Assembly: GCF_052113705.1 (NCBI RefSeq)
Contig: NZ_JBGQOG010000005.1
Location: forward strand, 248,001 to 312,000
Length of the DNA: 64,000 nucleotides
Reading direction: 5' to 3'
DNA from: JBGQOG01 sp052113705
GTDB lineage: Bacteria; Pseudomonadota; Alphaproteobacteria; Rhodobacterales; Rhodobacteraceae
A program made the translations under genes and the position numbers. Below are positions 35,256-43,730 of this stretch, in pieces. Under the pieces are notes generated by a model. The model worked only from the letters and a program-made list of their open reading frames with translations. It made no database searches and was not told where the DNA came from. How positions within the stretch are numbered: the first letter of the stretch is position 1; every line of letters begins with the position of its first letter.

Positions 35256-35702
35256 TTACATGCGGTCGAGCCGGGCGAAAACGCGGCCCAGAACATTGTT
35301 GAGCAGCACGCGTTCTTCCGCCGTGATCTCACCAAAGCTGTCCTGCAGGATCGATTGCGCTTCGACCAGCGCCAGAGCCCGCAGCCGGTCGCCTTTTTCG
35401 GTCAGACAGGCCTCGGTCACCCGGCCATCGGTCGGGCGCACGCGCGTGGTGACCAGCTCATCGGTGATCATCCGCTGTACCACTTTGGTGGTGGTGTTCA
35501 GCCGCATGGTCGACAATTCCGCAATCTCCGAGATCGACAGATATTGCTCTTCCCAGAGTGAGATCAGCACCCGCCAGCGCGGCACATCAATGCCGATCGG
35601 CTTCAGGCGCCGCTCGAGTGCCTGCACATAGCGGGCATTCACCCGGCTGATCCAGTAAAACGGCCAGTCCATTTTGACATGTCTTGCGCTGGGGGCGTTC
35701 AC
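35256..35702 (-). CDS. iacR: MarR-family repressor of the indole-3-acetate cluster
   Basis: A repressor of 148 residues with a MarR winged helix (about residues 40-110: LISLWEEQYLSISEIAELST, VVQRMITDELVTTRVRPTDG). In Pseudomonas putida 1290 the iac genes are controlled by a MarR-type IacR released by the auxin or its product; the position at the end of the iac cluster here supports the same role. GTG 35702 was chosen because GGAGCC lies six bases upstream and the longer frame would begin in non-coding sequence. A possible operator-like element is at 35807-35819. Confidence 0.75.
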   Translation of the reverse strand: MNAPSARHVKMDWPFYWISRVNARYVQALERRLKPIGIDVPRWRVLISLWEEQYLSISEIAELSTMRLNTTTKVVQRMITDELVTTRVRPTDGRVTEACLTEKGDRLRALALVEAQSILQDSFGEITAEERVLLNNVLGRVFARLDRM

Positions 35703-35806
35703 GGGAGGCTCCTCGGTGGTCCAATGATTGTCGCGGCCCTGCGCCTGAAACGTCCGGGGCGGGTCGGTAAGCTCTGGTGCAGATAATGCCAATGGGGGGA
35801 GAAGGT

Positions 35807-35819
35807 AAAGTAATGTGCA
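35807..35819 (+). promoter_or_regulatory. Weak copy of the shared AGTAATGT element before iacR
   Basis: AAAGTAATGTGCA shares AGTAATGT with the minus-strand copy at 42652-42669. It lies about 105 bases upstream of the iacR start in the iacG-iacR gap, which is where an autoregulatory site would be expected. Confidence 0.3.
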
Positions 35820-35878
35820 CATAATTTCACCAGCTTTTGCGGCGGCGGCTGCCGGTGTTTTCCCCGCGCCGCTGCCGG

Positions 35879-36379
35879 TCAGCCCGCTTTCAGCGTGTGG
35901 AACCCGCGGCCAAACCACAAAAGCGCACTGGCCTGATCCTTGACGGAGGTTGCCTGAACCTCACAGAAGAAAACGCTGTGCGTGCCCCGCGTTTGCACAT
36001 CGGCGATGCGGCAATCGAAGGAGACGGTGGCATTTTTCAAAACCGGCACGCCGGTTGCGGCCACCCCCCAGGCCTCCGGGACGAAACGGTCTTCGCCGGT
36101 GTAGCGCGCGAAGGAGAGCGACAGCGCCTGATGCTCTTCCCCCAGCACATTGACGCAAAGCGCCGCATTGCGGACGAAAGCGTCATGAGCAAAGGCATTG
36201 CGGTTGATGCAGACCAGCAAGGTGGGCGGCGTGTCGGTGACCGAGCAGACCGCAGAGGCGGTCAGCCCGTGCCGGCCCGCCGGGCCATCGGTGGTGATGA
36301 GGTTCACCGCAGCACCCAGCAGGCTCATGCCATTGCGGAAGGCCTGTGCTTCGGCGGGGATCGGGGCGGGCGTGGTCAT
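35879..36379 (-). CDS. iacG: Flavin reductase of the indole-3-acetate cluster
   Basis: A flavin reductase of 166 residues (HpaC/ActVB-like). It has the family pattern RNGMSLLGAAVNLITTDG, GLTASAVCSVTDTPPTLLVC, and FARYTGEDRF. It should supply reduced flavin to the IacA monooxygenase. The start at 36379 has a strong AAGGAGG site. It follows the reductase gene iacF by ten bases. Confidence 0.8.
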   Translation of the reverse strand: MTTPAPIPAEAQAFRNGMSLLGAAVNLITTDGPAGRHGLTASAVCSVTDTPPTLLVCINRNAFAHDAFVRNAALCVNVLGEEHQALSLSFARYTGEDRFVPEAWGVAATGVPVLKNATVSFDCRIADVQTRGTHSVFFCEVQATSVKDQASALLWFGRGFHTLKAG

Positions 36380-36389
36380 GGGGCCTCCT

Positions 36390-37358
36390 TTACACGTCGA
36401 GGACGAGCGTTTTGGAGCAGGCGCGCGAGCAGCAAACGCAGATCGCATCGCCGTCGTCCCGCTCATCTTGGGTCAGGAATTTGTCGCGGTGGTCCGGCAC
36501 GCCCTCAAGCACATCGGTGACACAGGTGCCGCAAACGCCCTCTTCGCATTTCACGTCGATCTTGATGCCTTGCGCCGCCAGAACCTTGGCGATGGTGTCG
36601 TTCGGCCCGACGGTCACCGTGATGCCCGACCGTTGGGCGACCACCTCAAAGCTCTCGCCCGAGGTGTCGACATCGGCCGAGAAATACTCGCGGTGGACAT
36701 TCGAGGTCGCATGGCCCGCAGCCTCGGCGGTGCTGATCACCCAGTCCATGAAGCCCTGCGGCCCGCAGACGTAAAGATGTGTGGCCGCATCCGGGGCAGG
36801 CAGATCGCGGGTCAGATCAAGGCGTTGCTCCGGGGCGGCATCATCGTGGTGAAACACCACATTCGCTGCCCAAGGTGCTTTGGCGATCATCTGTTGAAAG
36901 GCTGTGACGCTGGCCGAGCGCGTGCAATAATGCAGCGTGAAGGGACGCCCGAGGGCGTGCAGGCGCTGCGCCATCGCCAGCATCGGGGTGATGCCGATCC
37001 CGCCGCCCAGAAGCACGGTGTTTTGCGCATCCTCCGCCAGCGGAAAATGGTTGCGCGGCCCCTCGACGGGAAAGCGGGCGCCGGGCGTGGCCAGACGGTG
37101 GACCGCCTCCGAGCCGCCGCGGCTGTTCGGATCGCGCAAAACGCCGATCTCGTAAAACCCGGTTTCGGCAGGGTCGGAGCAGAGCGAATATTGCCGCCAC
37201 AGATCGCAGCTATCATCGACCAGATGCAGGTCAAGATGCGCGCCCGCGGTAAAGGCGGGCAGCGCCGCGCCATCGGGGGCAGAGAGCCGGAGGCGCACGA
37301 TATTGCCCGCCTCTTCAATGCGCTCTGCGACTTTCAGGGTCATCATCGTTTCGCTCAT
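36390..37358 (-). CDS. iacF: Ferredoxin reductase component for the Rieske dioxygenase
   Basis: An electron-transfer protein of 322 residues in the phthalate-dioxygenase-reductase/VanB layout. It has an FMN-binding beta barrel (RQYSLCSDP), an NAD domain (LLGGGIGITPMLAMAQ) and a C-terminal plant-type 2Fe-2S domain (CEEGVCGTCVTDVLEG and CVCC, about residues 270-312). It should pass electrons from NADH to IacC. It overlaps the SDR gene by four bases. Confidence 0.85.
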   Translation of the reverse strand: MSETMMTLKVAERIEEAGNIVRLRLSAPDGAALPAFTAGAHLDLHLVDDSCDLWRQYSLCSDPAETGFYEIGVLRDPNSRGGSEAVHRLATPGARFPVEGPRNHFPLAEDAQNTVLLGGGIGITPMLAMAQRLHALGRPFTLHYCTRSASVTAFQQMIAKAPWAANVVFHHDDAAPEQRLDLTRDLPAPDAATHLYVCGPQGFMDWVISTAEAAGHATSNVHREYFSADVDTSGESFEVVAQRSGITVTVGPNDTIAKVLAAQGIKIDVKCEEGVCGTCVTDVLEGVPDHRDKFLTQDERDDGDAICVCCSRACSKTLVLDV

Positions 37359-38116
37359 CGCATGTAGATCCCGCCGTTAACATCCCAACAGGCGCCGTTC
37401 ACAAAGCCCGCCGTCGGGCCCGCCAAGAGCGCCACCAATTGCGCCACGAAAACCGGATCGCCCAGATGGCCCACCGGAATCCCGGCCAGTGCCCCGGCCA
37501 TCTTCTCGGGCGTGATCACCGAGCGGACCATCGGCGTGTCCATTGGCCCCGGCGCGATCGCATTGCAGGTCACGCCAAACGGGGCGAGATCGCGCGCGAA
37601 AATCTTGGTCAGCGTCAGGATCGCGCCTTTGGAGGCGGCGTAATGCGCCCCGGTGGCGGTGCCGCCATTCTGCCCGGCAAGCGAGGCCAGATTGATGATC
37701 CGGCCATAGCCGCGCGCCTTGAAATGGCGGCCAAAGATCTGGCTGCCCGCGAAAGTGCCGCCCGCATTGGTCGACAGGATCGCGTTGAAATCGGCCGGGT
37801 CGATCTCCAGCACCGGTTGCACCGCGGTGCGGGCGGCATTGTTCACCAGCACCTCGACCGAGCCCCAGCGGTCGATGGTTTTGTCGAGCACGCTCTGGAA
37901 ATCCCCGGGTCTGGTCACATCCAGCGTCGCGGTGACCGCGGTTTCCCCCGCCAGATCCAGTTCCGAGGCCAGCGCGGCGCCGGCCTCGGCATCCAGATCC
38001 GAGATGATGACGCGAAACCCCGCCCGGTGCAGCGCCCGGACGGCCTCGGCACCAAAGCCCCGAGCGCCACCCGTCACCACCGCCGTCTGGATTTTCTCCG
38101 GAAGCGGCGCGGTCAT
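37355..38116 (-). CDS. iacE: Short-chain dehydrogenase of the indole-3-acetate cluster
   Basis: An SDR of 253 residues with the cofactor motif TGGARGFGAEA, NNAA in VLVNNAARTA, and the catalytic YAASK. In characterised iac clusters IacE acts on the oxidised indole acetate intermediates formed by IacA. It lies between iacF and iacD with four-base and one-base overlaps, so it is translated with them. Confidence 0.82.
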   Translation of the reverse strand: MTAPLPEKIQTAVVTGGARGFGAEAVRALHRAGFRVIISDLDAEAGAALASELDLAGETAVTATLDVTRPGDFQSVLDKTIDRWGSVEVLVNNAARTAVQPVLEIDPADFNAILSTNAGGTFAGSQIFGRHFKARGYGRIINLASLAGQNGGTATGAHYAASKGAILTLTKIFARDLAPFGVTCNAIAPGPMDTPMVRSVITPEKMAGALAGIPVGHLGDPVFVAQLVALLAGPTAGFVNGACWDVNGGIYMR

Positions 38117-38610
38117 CAGAACAAATAGCTGAACGAATTCAGCATCCCGTCAGAGTTCAGCAAACGCGCCACCTTGTCGTGGATCTTGAAACCGTTTTCG
38201 GTGACCAGCAGCGTATAGGTCAGATCGGCGGCCCAGACGCGCTGGCGGCCGAATTTGTCCTCGATCAGATGTTCGGCGCAGCGCACCACCAGACGGTCGC
38301 CCTCGGCGCTGTCGATCCTGAAGCGCGAGATGGTGCGCACGGTTTTCGCCGGCGGGGCCGAGGAAATCGAAAACCCCTGCTGGAACCGCGCCACGCGGTC
38401 TTTGCGCATCTTGGCATTGTCGTGGCACAGGTTCAGCGCATTGGCGAAATCTTCGGTATCGCCGATGGGCAGGGTGTAAAAACCCTTGCCCTCCCACAGG
38501 GCCAACCAGGCGTCATAATCCTTGCGGTCGAGCAGATCTGCTTCCGACCAGATGAATTCAGCAACCGCCGTCAGTTGGGCCGTGCTGTTGATGTGAACCA
38601 TTTCGTTCAT
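38116..38610 (-). CDS. iacD: Aromatic-ring-hydroxylating dioxygenase beta subunit
   Basis: A dioxygenase small subunit of 164 residues (SnoaL-like cone fold) with the typical WSEADLLDRKDYDAWLALW and RTISRFRIDSAEGD stretches. It gives structure to the alpha3-beta3 oxygenase. ATG 38610 overlaps the alpha-subunit stop codon as ATGA, which decides the start against the upstream GTG. Confidence 0.85.
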   Translation of the reverse strand: MNEMVHINSTAQLTAVAEFIWSEADLLDRKDYDAWLALWEGKGFYTLPIGDTEDFANALNLCHDNAKMRKDRVARFQQGFSISSAPPAKTVRTISRFRIDSAEGDRLVVRCAEHLIEDKFGRQRVWAADLTYTLLVTENGFKIHDKVARLLNSDGMLNSFSYLF

Positions 38611-39881
38611 GCTGACATCATCCTTTTCCACATTTTATAGGCCGCGCGCATGCCGGTTTCGGCGCTGATATGGCCGCGCGGGCCGTCCTCGCCGGGGGCT
38701 TCGTCGACCATGCCGCGGTTGACGAGGATCGGCAGGTGATCGGCGCCCTTGGTGCCGCGCTGCACCCGTTCCCAGACCTCGGCATCGTCAGGCGAGCCAA
38801 AGCCCATCGGGCCCTGAAAATGCTCATGTAGGCGCAGGCGCATCTGGTTCGCCGCCGCCGGTCCGCCCTCCATCCCCAGCGCGATGTGGCGGATGTCGGT
38901 TTTCTCGACCGTGATCGGCGTCAGCACGCGGAAGAAGGACAGCGAGAACGAGACATTGGGGAAGAGGTTCAGGTTGAAGCCCGCCCCGCCGGTGGCGCGG
39001 ACGATCTTCTTGACCTGGTCTTCCGGGTAGCCCTCGTCGCGCAGCTCTTGCGCCAGTTCCTGAAAGCGCTCGGGGATCGGGGCATCGAGGTTCTCGTCCA
39101 GATCGACCAGCTCGGGGATCATCACCATGACCGAATGGCCATTGCCCAAGTCTTCGACAAAGCCCTTGCCGGTGTCGAGGAATTTGAAAATCTCTTCGGT
39201 TTCGCCGTCCAGCGACTGCATGAAGGATTTGTGCACCACCGGGAAGTGATAGGCGTCGGTGGTGTTTTCCAGCTGCACCTTCCAGTTCATCGGCACCGAA
39301 AACTGATGTTCGCCCAGTACTTTGACCGGGAAGCCACCGCCCTGTTTCATGAACAGGTCGATCCATTTGGTGACCGGGCCGAGGAAATCCACCAGCGGTT
39401 CGATCTCGTGGTTGAAGGTCGCAAAGACCATCCCGTTATAGCTCTCGGTGCGCAACCGCTCGAGCCCGTGCTGCTCCTTGTTGAAATCATCGCCGTATTG
39501 CTCGGGATAGGGCAGGGCGCGCAGGCTGCCGTCGAGCGCATAGCCCCAGCCGTGGTAGGGGCATTGGAAGGACGAGGTCTTGCCCTTCTTCACTTCGCAG
39601 ACGGTGGCGGCGCGGTGGCGGCAGCGGTTGACCATGACATGGATGGCGCCCTTGCGGTCGCGCACCACGATCACCGGCTCTTCGCCGACGGTCGACAGTT
39701 TGAACGAGCCCTTTTCGGGGAATTCGCTCTCATGCGCGACCCAGACCCAGGTCTTGCGGAAGATCCGGGTCATCTCTTCTTTGAAGAGGTCCGGGTCTTC
39801 GTACATGACGGTGGCGACCTTCGCCTCCGTGTCGGAATAAAGCGCGTCAAGGTCGCTGAACTTCGGGGTGTCGAGGGACAT
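38607..39881 (-). CDS. iacC: Rieske dioxygenase alpha subunit
   Basis: The catalytic oxygenase subunit, 424 residues. The Rieske cluster ligands are Cys87/His89 (NRCRHRA) and Cys107/His110 (FQCPYHGWGY). Mononuclear iron ligands are expected in NTTDAYHFPVVHKSF. In iac clusters this enzyme takes part in turning the oxidised indole acetate ring into catechol. Start 39881 has AAGGAA upstream. It follows iacB by 38 bases and overlaps iacD. Confidence 0.88.
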   Translation of the reverse strand: MSLDTPKFSDLDALYSDTEAKVATVMYEDPDLFKEEMTRIFRKTWVWVAHESEFPEKGSFKLSTVGEEPVIVVRDRKGAIHVMVNRCRHRAATVCEVKKGKTSSFQCPYHGWGYALDGSLRALPYPEQYGDDFNKEQHGLERLRTESYNGMVFATFNHEIEPLVDFLGPVTKWIDLFMKQGGGFPVKVLGEHQFSVPMNWKVQLENTTDAYHFPVVHKSFMQSLDGETEEIFKFLDTGKGFVEDLGNGHSVMVMIPELVDLDENLDAPIPERFQELAQELRDEGYPEDQVKKIVRATGGAGFNLNLFPNVSFSLSFFRVLTPITVEKTDIRHIALGMEGGPAAANQMRLRLHEHFQGPMGFGSPDDAEVWERVQRGTKGADHLPILVNRGMVDEAPGEDGPRGHISAETGMRAAYKMWKRMMSA

Positions 39882-39919
39882 GGGGTGTTCCTTTCGTGCG
39901 GGAGTTGACGGCGGTCGGG

Positions 39920-40282
39920 TCAAAGCTCGGGAATGGTGAGGGCGCGGCCCATCCGGGCCTCGACGCGCATGTATTTCCACAGGCGGTGGTCCTCGTCGTC
40001 GACGACGATGGTGCGCAGCAGGTTGCAGGCCGCCACCACCGCGTCGCGGTTGGGGAAATCGCAGAGCATGTACCAGGTCCAGGGGAAGGACGGCGAGGTG
40101 CCGACCTGCGTCTCGTCATCGTCGAGTGTGCCCAGCACCACGACACCCTCGAGCCGGGCGACGCCCGCCATGAACGCCTGTGTTGCGCCCCAGACCGCGC
40201 CGATCTTGTTGAACGGCAGGTCGAAAAAGGCGGGTTGTACCGCGAGGCAGAGAAGGGTGCGGATCGGTTTGATGTCGGTCAT
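39920..40282 (-). CDS. iacB: IacB-like protein of unknown role
   Basis: A soluble protein of 120 residues with an alpha/beta-barrel-like pattern (IRTLLCLAVQPAFFDLPFN, PWTWYMLCDFPNRDAVVAAC). I identify it as IacB by its place between the IacA and IacC genes. IacB's biochemical role is not settled; it may assist a reaction or protect an unstable intermediate. Confidence 0.65.
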   Translation of the reverse strand: MTDIKPIRTLLCLAVQPAFFDLPFNKIGAVWGATQAFMAGVARLEGVVVLGTLDDDETQVGTSPSFPWTWYMLCDFPNRDAVVAACNLLRTIVVDDEDHRLWKYMRVEARMGRALTIPEL

Positions 40283-40306
40283 GTCATATCCTGTTCAGCG
40301 CGTGAA

Positions 40307-41446
40307 TTACGGGAAACCGGGGGCGGCGGGCTGCTCGAGCAGGGCGGCACCGGCCATTTGCCAGCTGCCCGCGCCGACGAAGGCGTGTTGGGCAACACCG
40401 GCGGCGTCGATCATGTAGCGGCCCAGCGGATGCCCGGTGTTGAGGGATTCCGAGCCCCCCAGCACAAAGGCAATTCGGGCAGCCTCGGCGCTGTCTTCGG
40501 CGGCCTTGGAGGCGACCTGACGCAGCCGGATATGGGTGGCACGGTCGACCTCGCCCGCGGTGAGCATCTGGTGCCAACCCTCTTCAATCGTGTCGTAAAA
40601 GGCCGCGCGCGCGCCCAGGAGCAGACCCTCGGCCTTGGCAAAGCTGCTCTGCACATAGCCACGGGCCGCCGGGCTTGGCGCGCCGGTGATCGAGCTGCGG
40701 CCAATCGCATCATCGCGCAGCCAGTCCAGCGCCGCGCGGGCGGTGCCAAGCGCCACCACGGCCAGCACCTGCGCCGCCAGCGCCATCGCGGGATAGCGGA
40801 AGATGGCATCATCCATCGTGGGTTTGCCGCCGCGGATGAAGGTCCAGTCTTCGGGCACGATGACCTTATCGGCGGTGATGTCATGGCTGCCGGTGGCGCG
40901 CAGCCCGATCGTGTCCCAATTGTCGAGAACGGTGACTTCGTGGCGCTGCATGATCGCGGTGCGCGGCAGGGGCGTGCTTTCGCCCGCAATCTTGATCCCG
41001 GCGCCGACAAGGGATGCGCCCATCACCCCCGAGACCCAGGGCCACCGCCCGGAAACCTCAAGCCCGCCTGCCACCCGTTGGGCGTTTTGCGGCGGGAACA
41101 TGCCGCCCGCAAACACCGTATCGGGATCGCTGCCATAGATCTTGGCATAGGTCTCCGGCGGCAGCGCCGAGAGATAGGTGGCAGAGACGCCAAAGCTCGC
41201 CACCCAGCCCGCCGAAGCATCTGCCCAGGAGATTTCCTCGATCATCCGGCAAAATTCAGCGGGGGATTTCGCGTCACCGCCAAAGCGTGCGGGTACAAAG
41301 GCGCGGTAGATCCCAACCTTTTGGAAACGCGCGACAATATCTTGCGGAATGTGCCGCAGGCTCTGGAATTCCTGACTTCTGGCGCGGATGTCCATCTTGA
41401 GACGGTCCATCTCCGTCTCGGGCCGGGTCGGGGTCGACGCATTCAT
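40307..41446 (-). CDS. iacA: Flavin-dependent monooxygenase, acyl-CoA-dehydrogenase fold
   Basis: A protein of 379 residues with an acyl-CoA dehydrogenase/HpaB-C2-like fold (SLRHIPQDIVARFQKVGIYR, WADASAGWVASFGVSATYLS, GRWPWVSGVMGAS). In known clusters IacA, with flavin from IacG, makes the first oxidation of the indole-3-acetate ring. The family lacks the catalytic base of true acyl-CoA dehydrogenases and uses reduced flavin plus oxygen. The ATG at 41446 overlaps the amidase stop as ATGA. Confidence 0.82.
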   Translation of the reverse strand: MNASTPTRPETEMDRLKMDIRARSQEFQSLRHIPQDIVARFQKVGIYRAFVPARFGGDAKSPAEFCRMIEEISWADASAGWVASFGVSATYLSALPPETYAKIYGSDPDTVFAGGMFPPQNAQRVAGGLEVSGRWPWVSGVMGASLVGAGIKIAGESTPLPRTAIMQRHEVTVLDNWDTIGLRATGSHDITADKVIVPEDWTFIRGGKPTMDDAIFRYPAMALAAQVLAVVALGTARAALDWLRDDAIGRSSITGAPSPAARGYVQSSFAKAEGLLLGARAAFYDTIEEGWHQMLTAGEVDRATHIRLRQVASKAAEDSAEAARIAFVLGGSESLNTGHPLGRYMIDAAGVAQHAFVGAGSWQMAGAALLEQPAAPGFP

Positions 41447-42612
41447 CGGATTGCTTCCTTCGGCTGAAATTGGGGAACGGCGGCGCTGAACCAGGCGGCA
41501 ACGGCGCAAAGATAGGCATCCTCGCCCTTGCGCCCGACGAACTGGATGCCAACGGGCAGGCCGCTGGCCGAGGTGGTGGGCAACACCAGCGCGGGATGCC
41601 CCGAGAGGTTGAACGGGCGCAGATAGCGGGTCAGGGGCAGGATCACCGCGGGATCGGCGGCCGCCTCGGCGAGGGTTGGTGGGACCACCGGCAGCGCCGG
41701 GGTGATCAACACGTCGAAGTCGCCGAGCGCCTGATCCACCTCGGCGGTAAAGCGCAGGCGGATGTCTTCGGCCTCAGCGACCGCTGCATCGGTGATCAGG
41801 GCCGCTGCTTCCAGACGCGCGCGCACATCGGCCCCCAGCAGCGCGGGCCGGGCGAGCAGATGGCCAAAGGCACGGTAGGTCTCGCGGCCGATCAGGGTCA
41901 TTCCGGCGCGGAAGGCCGCGTCCAGCAGCGGCAAGCTGTAGAAGGCGGGAATGAAATTCTGCTCCATGATCGGCAGGATCAGCGCATCGCCAACCTCGCG
42001 GGCAAAATCGGTGCGCAACCGGCCGATGCGCGGTGCCTTGGTCAGGGTTTGCGAAACGAATGCCGGATCGATGATCGCCATCGCCCGCTCGATCATCTCA
42101 ATGGAGCGCGCGAAAGGGCCGATGCAATCGAGGGTGCTTTCGGCGGGGGCCGCGCCGCGCCGGTCAACGCGCCCGAAAGTCGGCTTGAAGCCGATGACAC
42201 CGCAGCAAATGGCGGGCTGGCGGACAGAGCCGCCGGTGTCGGTGCCGATGGCAAAATCAACCAGACCTGCCGCCACCGCCACCGCCGACCCCGAGGACGA
42301 GCCTCCGGGGATCCGGTCGGGCCATCCGGGATTGACCGGCGTGCCGAAATGCGCGTTCACGCCGGTCATGCCATAGGCCAGCTCATGCATATTGGTTTTG
42401 CCGAGGACCCTGCAGCCCGCCTCCAGCAGCCGGTCCACGACGACCGCATTCTTCGCGGCGGCCCCGGCATCTGCAAAGGCGGCAGAGCCGCTGCGGGTCA
42501 CATGACCGGCGATGTCGATGCAATCCTTGATGGCCACGGTCGGCCCCTGCTTTCCCGTTTCCGGGAAAACCTCGGTAAAGACAGCAGCGGGCAGGGCGGT
42601 CGTGAGGGACAT
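41443..42612 (-). CDS. iacH: Amidase-signature hydrolase of the indole-3-acetate cluster
   Basis: An amidase-signature enzyme of 389 residues. The Ser-cisSer-Lys triad is visible: Lys in VAIKDCID, cis-Ser in PGGSSSGSA and the nucleophile in GTDTGGSVRQPA. In iac pathways IacH is thought to open or hydrolyse the nitrogen-containing ring product. It is first in the minus-strand operon iacH-A-B-C-D-E-F-G-R. The start at 42612 is preceded by GAGG and the divergent promoter region. Confidence 0.82.
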   Translation of the reverse strand: MSLTTALPAAVFTEVFPETGKQGPTVAIKDCIDIAGHVTRSGSAAFADAGAAAKNAVVVDRLLEAGCRVLGKTNMHELAYGMTGVNAHFGTPVNPGWPDRIPGGSSSGSAVAVAAGLVDFAIGTDTGGSVRQPAICCGVIGFKPTFGRVDRRGAAPAESTLDCIGPFARSIEMIERAMAIIDPAFVSQTLTKAPRIGRLRTDFAREVGDALILPIMEQNFIPAFYSLPLLDAAFRAGMTLIGRETYRAFGHLLARPALLGADVRARLEAAALITDAAVAEAEDIRLRFTAEVDQALGDFDVLITPALPVVPPTLAEAAADPAVILPLTRYLRPFNLSGHPALVLPTTSASGLPVGIQFVGRKGEDAYLCAVAAWFSAAVPQFQPKEAIR

Positions 42613-43069
42613 GCGGTGCGGCCTCGTGCAAGTGACGTGATTTATAACATGAACATTACTGTAATAAGACATTCGGTCAACATGATTCGAGATGGCTTTT
42701 GCAGAAATGTCATTATTTTCATTGGCTTATGATTGGTGCGCGCCCGAAGGGCCCCGATCCGCGAAGTCGCGGCCGGGGGCGGTTCTGCGGTGGCTTTGGG
42801 CAGAGCACATGCCGCCAGAGGCACATCGGATGCTCGCGCAGAGACCCTAGCACGGCATTTGGCACATTTTTGTTGTTTGTTCTGCAAGAGTGTTTTTCGG
42901 CTTTTGGCAAACTTCAGCTTTGTCAGTCATTGCAGGGCGTTGCGGCAGCGCGCGCCGGATTTACAGTAATATTACCGCTTGATCGATATGTCCCCGCGCT
43001 TAGGGTGGCCGGATACGCCCGCCGCAGTCCCCGTGGCGGGGCGATGCTTTCAGCAGATAGGACCGACCG
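42613..43069. promoter_or_regulatory. Divergent iacH/iacI promoter region with two shared elements
   Basis: 457 bases without a gene. The two ends are AT-rich, near each divergent start. Minus-strand TTACAGTAATGTT lies at 42652-42664, about 40 bases before iacH, and plus-strand TTACAGTAATATT lies at 42961-42973, about 97 bases before iacI. Both contain GTAAT/ATTAC dyads, fitting a small dimeric repressor such as MarR-type IacR. Similar copies occur at 34102 and, weakly, 35807. Confidence 0.5.
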
Positions 43070-43636
43070 ATGACCACCACACCCGACATCCAATCCCTTG
43101 TCCGCCGCATTGAAACCCTTGAGGCCGAAGCTGAAATCCGCCGGATTCAAGCGCGCTACTTCTTCCTCTGCGACACACCGATCCCGGAGTTCGGCATTGA
43201 TACGGACGCGGAGAGGATCGACGCGATCCTGGAATTGTTCGACGAAACCGCCGTTTGGGAAGGCGTGGGCGAATTCTATGCCGGACAGTTTGGCCGCGTG
43301 GAGGGCAAAGCGGGGCTGCGCAAACATTTCGAGAATTTCTGGGGCAGCCGTCAGGATCCGAAGCTGATCCTGAATTGCCATTACCTGACCACCGAGCAGA
43401 TCCATGTGGCGGCGGACGGGATGACGGCCGAGGCAAACTGGGTGCATATGCAGCCCTGGCTGTTCTCCGACGGCAAGGCACTGCTGCGCTCTTCGCGTCT
43501 GTGGAATGCGTTCCGCAAATGCGAGGATGGCAAGTGGCGCTACACCCGCAACCGCACCGAGAATGTGTTTGTGGCGCCGTTGCCGGCGACCTGGGCCAGC
43601 GATTACCCGCAACAATCGGTCCTGATGCAGCCCTGA
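43070..43636 (+). CDS. iacI: SnoaL-like protein, IacI type
   Basis: A protein of 188 residues with a SnoaL/NTF2-like cone fold (ARYFFLCDTP, DAILELFDETAVWEGVG, GLRKHFENFWGS, EANWVHMQPWLF). iac clusters contain a similar IacI protein of uncertain role. It is divergent from iacH and shares the promoter region. AGGACC lies just upstream of the ATG. Confidence 0.65.
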   Translation: MTTTPDIQSLVRRIETLEAEAEIRRIQARYFFLCDTPIPEFGIDTDAERIDAILELFDETAVWEGVGEFYAGQFGRVEGKAGLRKHFENFWGSRQDPKLILNCHYLTTEQIHVAADGMTAEANWVHMQPWLFSDGKALLRSSRLWNAFRKCEDGKWRYTRNRTENVFVAPLPATWASDYPQQSVLMQP

Positions 43637-43730
43637 GCGAGATCAGCGGTCCCCTATTCGTTGTCGCGGATGGGGGCCGCTTCGCACGGCAGCGGCGCAA
43701 GCGCGCCCGTTCATCGAGCCTCAGATGCCG

